A stretch of 64,000 nt of DNA from Ciona savignyi. Its lineage: Eukaryota; Chordata; Ascidiacea; Phlebobranchia; Cionidae. Where the stretch lies: the NCBI GenBank assembly GCA_000149265.1, contig CH003443.1, positions 2,291 through 66,290 on the forward strand, written 5' to 3'. Shown in pieces: positions 23,600 through 34,867 of this stretch (its first letter is position 1; every line of letters starts with the position of its first letter). The notes under the pieces are model-generated. The model had not been told where the DNA came from and did no database searches. It was given only the letters and a program-made list of their open reading frames with translations. Made by a program: the position numbers and the translations under genes.

Positions 23600-25090
23600 T
23601 AGAAAAGAGTGGTAGAACAAAGGGTAAAATATACTAGTGGTGTGATAGTAAGAGAGAATTTAAGAATGGGTTCGGATATTATAAGAATAAGCTTAGATAT
23701 AGATAAGATTATGTATGTTAACCAAGAATTATTTTTACTAAGATACAAGGAATTGTAAAAGTGGGCCATTATAAGGGAGGGTTTGAAAATCATATGATAT
23801 TAAATGAATTAACAATGGTTAAGGAAGAGGGTAAGGATCATCCAGGAGGTTTTGTTTTACTACTTTAATAAATTTGGTAAATGACTTTATATCACGGATA
23901 CTAGTGGGAAGTTGGTGCCAGAGTTTGGCGCCAATATATTTTATGGATTGCTGGGTGGTGGTTTTACTGCAGTATGGAATTATAAATCGGGATTTTTGTC
24001 TGGTCGACATGCCTGATGTCATTGGTTTTAACTTAATACACTGTAAAATAGAAGGGGGTACATTGTGGTGTTTACATTTGTGCATAATAGATAATATTTC
24101 AAGCTTGTGCATGTCATGTATAGTTAAAAAACTATGTTGTTGCATAATTCTTACTGTGTTTTCCTGTTTTCCAAGGTTAAATATCATTCGTATATATTTA
24201 TTACATATACGTTGAAGTTTATTTAGTAATTGATTGTTACCATAACACCAGGGTGGAAATGCAGTATGTGATATGACTAACAATTAGTGAGTGATATAAT
24301 GTAATGAGTGATGGGCGGTCAATTAAGTGTTTAATTTTACGTATCATGAGCATATTGGTGTTTAATTTTTTAATCAGTGTTAGCATGTGGGGTTTCCAAG
24401 ACAAGTGTTCATTAATAGTCAATCCCAGGAATTTAAAAGAATGAACTTTTTCAATTGGATAATTGTTCATCACTATGGGGGGAGGTTGTGGCACTGGTTT
24501 GGTAGAGTTGGAAAAGTACATATACTTGGTTTTATCAATGTTCAAAATTAATTTGTTTGTACAGAGCCAGGAAGATACTCTACCTAAGTCATCATTAACA
24601 TTTTTATAAATTACAGATTGATTAACACCAAGTGTAAAAATACTGGTGTCATCAGCAAACATTATGGTTTGGCTGTGCTTAAGGCAATTTGGAAGGTCAT
24701 TTATATATATAAGAAATAATAATGGCCCAAGGATTGATCCTTGAGGCACACCAAGTTTTACAGGGTTCATGTGGGATGATAAAACTTCATTAAAGTCTAC
24801 TATCTGTTTGCGATCGGACAGGTAACTGCCGAACCATTCAAGTGCAACACCTCGGATACCGATATGGGACATTTTACTAAGTAAGATTCCATGGTCAATT
24901 GTATCGAAGGCTTTGGAAAGGTCAAGAAAAACACCAATAACTGATTTCTTTTTTTCTAATTGTTCATTTACAATGTTAACCAACACATTACAAGCATCGC
25001 TGGTTGAGTGCCCTTTTCTAAATCCAAATTGTTGATTGTTAAAAAAACAATTTCGTACCTTGTGGTAGATGTTGCAACTTATCATTGTTC
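23600..25090 (-). mobile_element. 5'-truncated non-LTR retrotransposon (LINE), RT fragment
   Basis: The minus-strand frame 25085-24237 (282 aa) has reverse-transcriptase motifs in order: QFGFRKGHST, FLDLSKAFDTIDH, GVPQGSILGPLLF, the catalytic FADDTSIF, and a downstream KFLGLTINEHLSW. A second frame 24283-23819 (154 aa) continues the C-terminal region typical of jockey/CR1-like LINEs; the frame break is at about 24240-24283. Endonuclease and ORF1 are missing, so the copy is 5'-truncated and inactive. The 3' limit near 23600 is approximate. Confidence 0.85.
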
Positions 25091-25370
25091 ATTTGTCACT
25101 CCGGTTTCCTATTGATTTGGTTAAAACAATAATGTTCTATCCTCAGTGAAATTCTAATTGTCTGCTGCATGTTTAATGCGAATTTTTAAACAAAATTGTT
25201 TTAGGATAGAATTAGGATAAGCTAGGCTAGGCTAAGATATTTTTTCTTGTTTTTAACCGTGCCAAGTTTCGAAACCATGATGGGACGTCTACTCCGACCG
25301 TTTTTGTATTGAAGTCGGTATATATGTATCGGTCGCGTTAACCATTTGGCAAACCGACCGTACATAAAAT

Positions 25371-25492
25371 AAGATGTTTATGTTATGTGAATGAGAAAAC
25401 GTAAGGGGCGTCAACACACGGGCAATCGTCAGATTACTTCGCGCCCACTGTCGAGTTACCGAATCTATTACAGAATGTTGCGTATAAATTAG
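25371..25492 (-). repeat. partial tRNA-derived SINE
   Basis: Body fragment of the SINE family (gtcaacacacgggcaatcgt) upstream of gene 2. Confidence 0.65.
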
Positions 25493-25573
25493 AGAGTAAA
25501 GATAATAAATCACTTGAACTTCAATAAGCACAGCACGCATTCGTGACTTTCTGTAAGTTAAAATAAATTATTT

Positions 25574-25594
25574 TATGATGTCACGATTTCCGGA
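25574..25594 (+). promoter_or_regulatory. shared CUB-gene promoter module, gene 2
   Basis: tatgatgtcacgatttccgg, 288 bp before the start codon. About 200 bp around it is nearly the same as the region upstream of gene 4 (45900-46100). Confidence 0.6.
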
Positions 25595-25801
25595 CTCAAA
25601 GAAATAGCTGTCTTAACATTACAATGTATATTGTGATGTCTCTTTTTAAAGAATTAAATATCAATCGTTTAGTTAAATTCTGCTCAGACCTTTTTCTAAT
25701 AAATATTTCGATTTTATTTATTTTAGTTTATAATGTAATAATAATTAGTTAATAAAAATCCTAATTTTTAACCGTCATATGTTTGCATCAAAATTGCTCA
25801 T

Positions 25802-25808
25802 TATAAAT
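25802..25808 (+). promoter_or_regulatory. TATA-like box, gene 2
   Basis: TATAAAT, 60 bp before the ATG, inside ttataaatttgt. Gene 4 has the same word 61 bp before its ATG. Confidence 0.5.
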
Positions 25809-25861
25809 TTGTAAGGAACATATAGGTTCGGTGTCTATTATCGTACTTCAATATTTAAACA

Positions 25862-28800
25862 ATGAAAACACCAAGTTTTACGTTTTCTGGAGTTGCAATT
25901 ATTCTGATTCAATTCATTCTAATACAATTTGCCCGATCGCAAGGTAAGTTGATTTTCTCTCAGTATATAACGTACGAAGTATGTCTGTAGCATTTCGTAT
26001 AATATATATTTGTTTTAATTTATATCTAAAACATTTTGTGTTTTAACGTCGTTTTTTTGCGTTTCAAGTTTACTCTCACGTTTTATTACTCTGTACGTAA
26101 TTATCACCTTGTACGGCCCTTTGTCTTTCCTCTAGTTTAAATCATTAACATAGTGTTTTCACCTAATTCCCCACAGTTAGTCAAACCTGCAGATGTGAAA
26201 CGTCTCGCACGTAAACTTCTCGCACCTTGTAAATTCCCTATATATTCTGGAAATTTAAATAACCTAAATATAACCTACAATAACGTACTTGAGATAACTT
26301 GCGTTATGCTGTATAACGTACTAAGTAACTCGCTTCGAGAATAAACCGTATATTGATTGAGACGCAGAATACAACTAAAGTGAATCAAGAGTTATGAACT
26401 TCGAGTTTAAGATTAAGACAGTACAAATCGTGGTCACTATAATTATTAGTGTGCGATCTGTGGAGAATAGACTTTCCGCTGCGCAGCTCGCCAGAGACCT
26501 TAAGGCAGCAGCCTAAACAAGCTCAGCTAACGCCTCGGTCAGTAAACAACACAAAAGCAAGCGCGAGCCCACATGTCAACTTCAATCATGTTTTTATTAA
26601 TGTGTGTGGATAGGATAATCATTTTTATCCCCGTGAATGGGAAAACCAAGGGATTTAACACACAGGCAATCATCAGATCACCTCGCGCCCACCGTCTGGT
26701 TAATGGAGCTATTGCAGTGTGTTGTATATGATAGATAACGTTCCTTTAATTTGGTAGAACCCATTAATCCGCTGCGTTTAGACAATGTCCGTAAAGTGCC
26801 TTGCCCTTGGACACAACCGACTAGCTAGCGACCAGTTTCGCACATTAACCTTTCGATTGGAAGGCAACGCACTTAACCGCTATAGTTGGTCTATAGACCA
26901 ACCGGCCTTCTGCGTCACGATAAATCTTTCTTGACAAAGGGCATTTATTTTCATGGTAAAAAGATAAAATCCCATTGCAATGCTTTATTAAAATTTATCA
27001 TATTAATATACAAATGGTTTTAATTTGACATGATCCGAATATATTTCAATAAACCTTATAGCATAGAAATAAAAGTACTACTTTTTTCCAGCTTGTGGTG
27101 GTTCATTACGAGCCACGAACGTGTCGCGACCTCTCACCTCTCCGAATTACCCCTCATATTACACAAATAACTTGAGATGCAGATGGAATATTACTGCGCC
27201 AGAAGGATTGCTTGCTCAATTTACTGTATGGAGTTTATCAACAGAACATTGCTGTGATTACTTGCGGGTGCGATATATTTCTTTTATATACAAATACACG
27301 TTAAATTTAAGAAAGGCTATAAAATTAAAACTAATTTAAATCTAATTTGTCTCCTCGTTTTTTTGAACATAAGTGGTATTTCATTTTAAGTTTTTCTTTT
27401 GCCATTTTAGCACATGCATTTAATGTAACATTCCTTAATGTTATTTCTTAGGTTAATTTGACTTAATGATGCCGTTTTCCCAGTTTTAACTTTATCTTAA
27501 TCTAAAATATTTAACTTTATTTTGGTTAATGGTTAGGTAACTTGGGGAAATCGTGTCACCAAGTTGCGAAACCTTCGTCACAACGTGACTTTTATAAGCG
27601 ATTCCATCGGCTTGTACTTCTACACTGACGGCTCTGTTACAAGACGAGGATTTAGAGGGAGTTATAGTGGTTAGTACCTTAGGTTGTTATGGTATTTAAA
27701 GTAATGCACCGTATTTACTGCTACGGCATATTAATGGATAGGAATATGGAGTTAATATTTGTAGATTGCGCAATAAAATTCCATATAACATTAGTCAATC
27801 GTTGAAAGAAACTGACAAAACCATTTTATACTATTGTGATACAGTTTTGTAAAAAATGCATTTTCTAATAAAATTATTTTTTTACAGTTACCAACACAAC
27901 ACACCACAGTTTCATATTACCTCCACCGACAAGTAAGTAGTTCATAGCACTAAATATTACATCTAAGTTAGATGTTTGTGTTCTCTCTAGTCAAATCAAC
28001 GTGTGCCCACTGTAGGGTTATCAGAGATGTTGTAAAGGTTTATATTAATACTTTTCACAGCCGTCGCTCCATGCGGGTTTATTGCGCAAGCCACCAACGT
28101 GTCACAACCTCTCAATTCTCCTGGATACCCAGGATCATATCGGAGCAGACTTAACTGCAGATGGAATATTACCGCCAAGACCTGGAATGCATGTTCAATT
28201 CTCATTTTCATCTTTTGTCACTGAGAGCTGTTGTGATTATTTACGTGTAAGATCAACTAAATTACATTGCAGCATTTGATACAAATTTCAGCGAGGCTGT
28301 GTATGGTTGATAGCTTTGGCTGATGGTGGAAGTTGAAAAATTAAAAAAAAGTAACCATAAATTCAAGCGGTTGTGTCAAAAATGACCTTTAAAATCATGG
28401 ATATGCATTACAAAATCAACCAGATTATTTACCTTCATTGTATAACCAAACTATTGTCAAGTTGCAAGTCTGAACTATCTAATATAGTTACCTTAATACA
28501 GGTTTACAATTCCTATCCTCCTTCTCGCCGCTTTGCTGGTTATGTATCCAACACAACAGTGGTCTCAGTGGGCAATGTATTGCAGCTGTATTTCCGTACC
28601 GACAGTAGTATTACGCAAAGTGGTTTTAGGGGCTCATTCATTGGTAAGTTATGGAATGAAAAACTATCCTTAAATTGTAAAAGTATTTTTATAATACTTC
28701 ATTAACTAATACAAGTAATAAAATTTACTATTAAGTAATAAAATTTACTATTATTGTTTGAAACTTTCAAAGCTTTTAAACACAGAATATAAAATATTCA

Positions 28801-31800
28801 ATTGGATACCACGATTTGCAACATCATAATCACGAACATTATGAGATTTGGCCAGTAAGTTTATTTGTAACATGTGGTATGATTAACCGAAAGGGGTAAG
28901 TAAGAAACCCTTAATCCAACGTTAATGGGTTTAAGGTAATCTGATTGTTGCCGCGTTAAATTTAGTTGAATGTGGTTAAGGTAAATAGCGAGCTGACATA
29001 CTTATTCTTTAGAAATTAATTAAAGACACAGTATGCCTAATTTTTTTAATTTTTTTCAGAAACTAAGTTTGGAGCAACAACCCCAGCCCCGACTACCACA
29101 ACTGCACCAAGTATGCAATATGTAACATAGAAACAAACAGATATGTATATGTTATTAATATTACATAGTATTTAGGAAAAAAAACATTTGTTTACCCATT
29201 CTCACCGCACTTTAATTTTGGGTACCCTACAAGACCAAAATACTAACTATACTCTCTGATTTAAGCATTTGGCAATGTTTAGTTGTCGCATAGATTACAT
29301 AGCCTCACCCCTCTCTTTGTATAATCATTGAAAAATATAAAGATTACAAAGCCATAATTTGTCATCAGCTTACTTGCTTACTATACGGGTGTGCTCAGCT
29401 AATGTAGTAATTGCTTTTCTATTCAGCTCCTTGTGGGGGGAACTACACAGCGAACTCCTCAAGGCAGTACTTGACTTCACCTGGTTATCCCGGTCGTTAT
29501 TCGAACTCAGAATTTTGTACATGGGAGATACATGCCCAAAGTGGTTACCTAATCCTGCTGCAGGTTGTTAGGTTTCAAACGGAAAATTGTTGTGACCGAT
29601 TAACGGTAGGTGAAAAGTAATCTCTTCCATTTTGAGAAATTTCTGATTGTTAAATATGGTCTTTCATATTAAACTTTTACCTTAAACGTAGGTATTAAGA
29701 AACCACGATTTATTAATTGGTTAGAGTAGTATTGTTTCCACCATCATATTAATTTTTGGATCATGCACAACACATTGCGTTATCTCCGGGTTACCAAACG
29801 GGTTAGAAGGTTCGTGAGGAAATCTGACGATTGCCCATGTAATAACGCCCCTTGCGTTATTCAATTTTCAAGAATGATCATAAATATTCTCTCATTTTGC
29901 GTTACTGACAATTGCACCACAGCCTACCACAGTTCTACACTAATATCAAATTTTACAGATTACAGGTTTGCAAAACACAGTGACACTAGCAGGAAGATTA
30001 ACACCACGTCATTATTTCTCACAAAGCAATTACATGCGACTTCGCTTCCGTTCTGACGGTTCCGTTACTTTTACAGGATTCCAACTATGGTTTCAAGGTT
30101 AGAAAATTTACCAGGATTGGTTTTAAAAGTTCTAGTTGTTTGTAATAAGAAGTATAAGCACATCTAGTTACATCAGCCCATATTAAGAACTTAAACAAAC
30201 TAAAGCAGATTAAACAAATGCTGATTCAAACGATCCCATATAATTTTCTAAAAAGGTATTAATTTAACGTTATCAAGTAGTTTGAAGCGGCAGCGTCTTT
30301 ATTTGCGGTAACACACAATGAAAAGGAACTCGTTACACAAACCCAAAGCGACGGGCACAAAAAGCACATGAAAAAGGCAATGCGTAATGACGTCACACAT
30401 TATGTAAAATAGATGACGGGAGGTCGCTACAGTACCCCCCGCCAGAAGCGGACATGTAATTACGATCTGAAACGTACAGGAGGTCGGACATGTCGACCAC
30501 TACTCGTACAAGGAGTAACTGGTTCTTCGGTCATGGTTTGTCGTGCGGATGTCTCGGTGTGATTAGGGTTTGGTGGCCTTCCTCGTCGCGGTGGTTGGTG
30601 CTCTTGTACAGGTTGCGTCAAGTCCAGGTGTGCAGGCTTTAGGCGGTCTATGGATACCACCTGCTCGCGACCCCCCATATCTATCGTGTAAGTTTTGTCA
30701 GTTCTTTGTAATACACGATATGGGCCTTCATACGGTGGTGTCAAAGGTGGGCGGTGCTTGTCTATTCGTAGGAACACGTATGGACTGGAGTTCAGGGTTT
30801 TTGGTACCATTGTTCGGACAATGCCGTGACGTGACATTGCGCTTGGTAAAAGTTGGCGAACGGCGTCTCTCAATGCTGGCATCACAGTTCGTGGAGCTTC
30901 TTGGTTTTGGTTGGCTGTAAAAAAATCACCAGGAACTTTTATATGCGAGCCGTAAACTAATTCTGCCGATGTTGTTTGAAGATCTTCCTTTGGGGCGGTA
31001 CGAATCCCAAGCATAACCCATGGTAATGCATCTATCCAGTTGGGTCCTGTTAGCCGAGCCGAGCCATCAGTGCGCTTTTAAGATGCCTGTGAAATCGTTC
31101 AATTAAACCGTTAGCCTGTGGGTAAAACGAGCACGAGCGGTGTAGTCTGATACCCAGCAGCTTATTGAAGGTAGTCCACAGTTCGGAGGTAAATTGGGAT
31201 CCTCGATCGGACGAAATGTCGCACGGCACTCCAAATCGTGAAACCCAATGAAAGACAAAGGCTCTGGCGCATGTGATGGTGGTCGCGTCTGGCATGGGAA
31301 TCGCGTCTGGCCAAGTGGTGAAACGGTCAACCAATGTCAGTAAATACGTGTTTCCCTGTGAAGATGGCAACGGTCCGACGATATCCAAATTGATGTGACT
31401 GAACCTGCCTTGGACACGTGGGTAGGCGGCTAATGGAGCACGAACGTGAGTTTGAATTTTCGACTTCTGGCAATGCACGCACTGCTTTGCCCATACTCCC
31501 ACTTGTTTGTGTAAGCCATGCCATATAAACTTTGAAGCTACGAGTTTTCGTGTGGCTCGAATCGAGGGATGAGACAGGCCGTGAACCACATCAAAAACCT
31601 TTCTTTGCTAAGATTTGGGGACGATCGGGCGTGGGTAACCGGCAGAAACGTCACATAGTAACGTTTGGTTCGACTGGCCGAGTTGCATATCCTCCAGTTT
31701 GAGATTAGTAATGGCGGTACGATATGCTTGTATTTCCGGGTCCATCTGCGCCCGCTGCCAGGGACGTGTAATCCAAATCGAGCGGGAGTTCGATTGAACC

Positions 31801-34664
31801 AATACCACAACGTGATAGAGCGTCAGCAACGTGGTTGCGCATTCCTTCGATGTGTAGAACGTCTGTCGTATATTCGGAAATGGCAGACAGATGACGTTGT
31901 TGCCTGGCAGACCAGGGCGTTTGTACTTTTGCGAATGCAAAGGTAAGCGGTTTGTGATCCGTATAAGCGGTAAATATGCGGCCTTCCAGAAAATACCTAA
32001 AATGCCGTATGGACAAGTGTAGAGCAAGTAGTTCTCTGTCAAATGCGCTGTACTTTAGCTCGGGCGCGCGCAGGCGTTTGCTAAAAAATGCGAGCGGTTG
32101 CCATTCGCCACCGATAAGTTGCTGCAACACTGCGCCGACGGAGTGTTGTGATGCGTCTGTAGTTACAGCGGTTGTCGCGTGTGGTACAGGATGGTGCAAC
32201 AATGTAGCGTTTGCCAAGGCTGTTTTAGCCGCGGTGAAGGAAGAGTTCAATTTGTCATTCCAAATTAATTTAGATGGTTTTCCGGACAAAGAGTCGTAAA
32301 TTGGCGACATGATGCTGGCAGCACGCGGTATGAAACGATGATAGTAGTTTATCATACGTGCAAATTCCTGGAGTGACTTAATAGAAGTGGGACGGGGAAA
32401 CTGCTGGATTGCTGCGACCTTGTCCGGAAGTGGTTGAGCACCATCTCTGTCTACGCGGTGTCCGAGGAAATCGTTTTTTTCGACCCCAAACTGGCACTTG
32501 TTTAAATTGATCACAAGTCCGTAATCATCAAGCTGTTTAAAGAGCTGTTTTAAATGTTTATGATGTTCAGAAAATGATGCGCTGGCCACGAGAATATCAT
32601 CGAGATAAATGTAAACGAAAGGCAGGGATTGACACACCGTGTCCATGAGACGTTGGAATGTTTGTGCAGCGTTCTTTAACCCAAATGGCATTCGTAAGAA
32701 TTCGAATAAACCAAACGGCGTTATGACAGCGGTTTTGGGTATATCTTCCTCGGCCGCGGGTACTTGATGGTATCCCCTTACGAGGTCTACCTTGGAGAAA
32801 GCGCGAGCTCCAGCTAAACGAGCTGAAAAGTTGTGGATGTGCGGAATTGAGTATCGGTCGGGTTGAGTAGCTGCATTAAGCCTTCTATAATCGCCACAGG
32901 GTCTCCATTCACCCGTAGATTTTTTGACCATGTGCAATGGCGATGCCCAGGGACTTGACGAACGTCGGATTATTCCCATTTGCAGCATGTTTTCAAATTC
33001 CTGTTTGGCAAGGACAAGTTTCTCTGGGTGCAAACGTCGAGCGTGGGCGTGAACTGGAGGGCCGTTTGTGATGATGAAGTGTTGAACACCATGTTTCGGA
33101 ATCGAATTGGAGAAGTGCGGCGTGGTAATGGTGGGAAATTCGGCGAGTAGGCGCATGTAGGGTGATTTTTGCCAGGATACGACGTTTAGGCGCGGCGCTG
33201 ATTGTGGCATCGTGGAGATTGGAGTGCTAACTAACGTTTTTGCGTTGATTAACCGCTTGCTCTTGAGGTCCACCAATAAGCCGTGCGCTCGTAAGAAATC
33301 CGCTCCCAGTAGTGGCCTAGTGACTTCTGCCAGGACAAATTTCCATTTAAATTTTTCAGCTGGCAAATCCAATGAGATCAAACGGGAGCCGTAAGTTCTA
33401 ATTTTACTCCCGTTAGCCGCGATGAGGTCTGGTCCAGGCTGATTGGTACGGCGTTCAAGTCCTGTGGGTGGCAATACACTAATCTCGGCACCCGTGTCGA
33501 CTAGGAAATGGCGACCAAATGAGCGGTCCCACGCCGAGAAAAGACTGCCAATTCTGCCGACCGTCGCTGTAGTTACCGACGGTCGGCTTCCTCGTTTCCC
33601 TGGAATGAGCATGGTGGACGGCATTGGCGGGCTTTGTTTCCGAAACTTCGGTGATAAAAACAAACCAGGTCGACGTCGTCGACTTTACGCGGTGAAAAAG
33701 TACAGGGTTTTCGTCGGAATACCTTGGAAATCGTGTAATCTGTGTCTTCTTGCCCGGCCAACAACATTGCGTCAGCTTGTTTCGCTAAAATCCGGTAATC
33801 GTCGACCTCTTGTGTTGCCAATCCCGTGCGTATGTGTGCGGGTAGTCGTTCCAGGAAGAGCTCACGAAACAGAAAACACCTTTCTTCGTTACCCAAAAGT
33901 GCCAGCATTTCGTCCATTAGGGCTGATGGCATTCTGTCTTCTAAAGGTGGCATGTGTAGCAAGCGCTTCGCTCTTTGCGACCTTGTTAGACTGAACGAAG
34001 AAAGCAGACGATCCTTAATTGCCACATACTTGTTTTCGTGGGGTGGGTTCTCAAGCAGGTCGATGAGGCGACTTGCTGTTCCTTGGTCTAAAGCTGCCAC
34101 AACGTAGAAATATTTAGTTTGGTCGACTGTAACCTTCTTAAGAGCGAACTGTGCTTCAGCTTGCTGGAACCACACTCTTGGCTGCGTTGTCCAAAACGTT
34201 GCAAGTTTCACCTCTACGGAGTTTTGCGTGTCTTCTTTCTCGAACATTATTTATCTGTTAAACTTCAAAAAGTCGTTTTTGAAGGTCGGGGTCACCAGTG
34301 AAGCGGCAGCGTCTTTATTTGCGGTAACACACAATGAAAAGGAACTCGTTACACAAACCCAATGCGACGGGCACAAAAAGCACATGAAAAAGGCAATGCG
34401 TAATGACGTCACACATTATGTAAAATAGACGACGGGAGGTCGCTACAAGTTAACCATTTTTTACATTCTATTGTCTTATTGTGGATGGAAAAAATCAACG
34501 CTTATTCCAGGAGTTTGTTAACCCTGGTATTAAAACAATTTATATTAATGTTATTATTCTTGATTTTGGCAGTTTATCTAAGAATATCACCAATGATTTT
34601 TTTGTTCTAGAATCGCGAAGTGGCATATACCCAACAACTACTACAGATCAACCCACAACACAGG
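25862..34664 (+). CDS. gene 2: signal peptide plus CUB A-B-C, with a frameshift in CUB B
   Basis: Exons: signal peptide 25862-25943 ([14 protein letters not shown]..., ending FARSQ); CUB-A 27092-27267 and 27537-27669; linker 27888-27932; CUB-B 28061-28246 and 28502-28643; linker 29060-29110 (Thr/Pro-rich); CUB-C 29427-29605 and 29959-30097; linker 34611-34664. All junctions are GT-AG and phase-consistent except 28061-28246, which is 186 instead of 185 nt: an extra base at about 28176-28177 shifts the frame in the middle of CUB-B and brings an early stop. The intron after CUB-C carries the 4.2-kb gypsy element. No D domain or GPI exon follows before block 3, so gene 2 either continues into 37873-43116 or is a damaged duplicate. 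The protein would be secreted; CUB-A keeps an NIT sequon, the TE-x-CCD motif and the TDGS Asp. Confidence 0.75.
26608..26908 (-). repeat. tRNA-derived SINE
   Basis: Full-length minus-strand copy from the taggata tail (26610) to the tRNA-like head (about 26880-26908), in intron 1 of gene 2. Confidence 0.8.
28171..28180 (+). other. 1-bp insertion in CUB-B exon of gene 2
   Basis: Reads accgccaaga where block 3 has accgcccga and gene 4 accgcaaga at the same codons. The exon is one base longer than its paralogues, so the frame changes before the CCD motif. Confidence 0.85.
29745..29860 (+). repeat. SINE relic shared by paralogous introns
   Basis: The 3' part of the SINE (gttatctccgggttaccaaa, gacgattgcccatgtaataa) sits in the intron inside CUB-C. 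The same relic is at 42365-42478 and 51240-51335, so the insertion predates duplication of genes 2 to 4. Confidence 0.7.
30283..30431 (-). repeat. 3' LTR of gypsy element
   Basis: 149-bp LTR; carries TGACGTCA at 30388-30395. Confidence 0.92.
30460..31589 (-). pseudogene. pol: integrase part of pol (frameshifted)
   Basis: Frame 31589-31050 shows the integrase zinc finger (H-x-H...CVHC), core Asp residues in LDIVGPLP and SSDRGSQF, and the Glu in [10 protein letters not shown]. The C-terminal frame 31014-30460 has a GPY/F-type module ([10 protein letters not shown]). A frame change lies at 31014-31050, and a TAG just upstream of 31589 separates it from the RNase H part. The integrase would insert element cDNA, but this copy cannot make an intact protein. 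Confidence 0.85.
31609..33663 (-). pseudogene. pol: protease - reverse transcriptase - RNase H part of pol
   Basis: The 652-codon frame 33663-31705 carries the aspartic protease motif [14 protein letters not shown] motifs [12 protein letters not shown] and catalytic [11 protein letters not shown], and RNase H motifs [12 protein letters not shown] and TDHKPL, ending near the conserved NHVADALSR. At about 31770 the reading moves to the frame that ends at 31608, then meets a TAG before integrase. The frame overlaps gag by about 90 bases in a different frame, as expected for a frameshift-expressed pol. Confidence 0.9.
33573..34247 (-). CDS. gag: gag of gypsy element
   Basis: 224 codons starting [10 protein letters not shown], 35 bp downstream of the primer site. 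The capsid-like region ([26 protein letters not shown]) is followed by a C-terminal finger C-x2-H-x9-C-x3-C (CFYH...CRPPC), i.e. CHCC rather than CCHC. The CHCC finger is a known trait of the CsRn1 group of Ty3/gypsy elements. The frame is intact. Confidence 0.85.
   Translation of the reverse strand: MFEKEDTQNSVEVKLATFWTTQPRVWFQQAEAQFALKKVTVDQTKYFYVVAALDQGTASRLIDLLENPPHENKYVAIKDRLLSSFSLTRSQRAKRLLHMPPLEDRMPSALMDEMLALLGNEERCFLFRELFLERLPAHIRTGLATQEVDDYRILAKQADAMLLAGQEDTDYTISKVFRRKPCTFSPRKVDDVDLVCFYHRSFGNKARQCRPPCSFQGNEEADRR
34299..34447 (-). repeat. 5' LTR of gypsy element
   Basis: 149-bp LTR; TGACGTCA at 34404-34411. It differs from the other LTR at two positions. Confidence 0.92.
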
Positions 34665-34867
34665 GTAAGAATTTCTTAGCTTATTTATTTTTCCTAATTA
34701 AACACTGTACGACACATCATGTAATAAAGAAACAACAAAACTACTAATAACATTCGTTAAAATACTTTGATATAAAATCGGGCAAAATAACAAGTAGGTG
34801 AATAACACAAGATCGCAGACCTTATTAAGTTTTTTGAAATGGAAATATTTTCGTTTATTTAACGTTA

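Larger units (their letters stand above)
30283..34447 (-). mobile_element. Ty3/gypsy LTR retrotransposon, nearly full length
   Basis: LTRs of 149 bp at 30283-30431 and 34299-34447 differ at two positions, so the insertion is recent. Ends on the element strand are TGTAGCG...CGCTTCA. The target duplication AGTT is at 30279-30282 and 34448-34451, and the empty site is preserved in the paralogous introns near 37710 and 42885. The primer site beside the 5' LTR (34283-34297) reads tggtgaccccgacc on the element strand, matching the 3' end of tRNA-Trp. A G-rich tract (ggcggggggtac) abuts the 3' LTR. Gag and pol are recognisable but pol is broken. A TGACGTCA word lies in each LTR. The tRNA-Trp primer site and the gag finger type recall the CsRn1 clade. 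Confidence 0.92.

Noticed and set aside
30570..34301. Plus-strand frames of 60-183 codons across the gypsy element
   Set aside because: Antisense shadows of gag and pol, which carry clear motifs on the minus strand.
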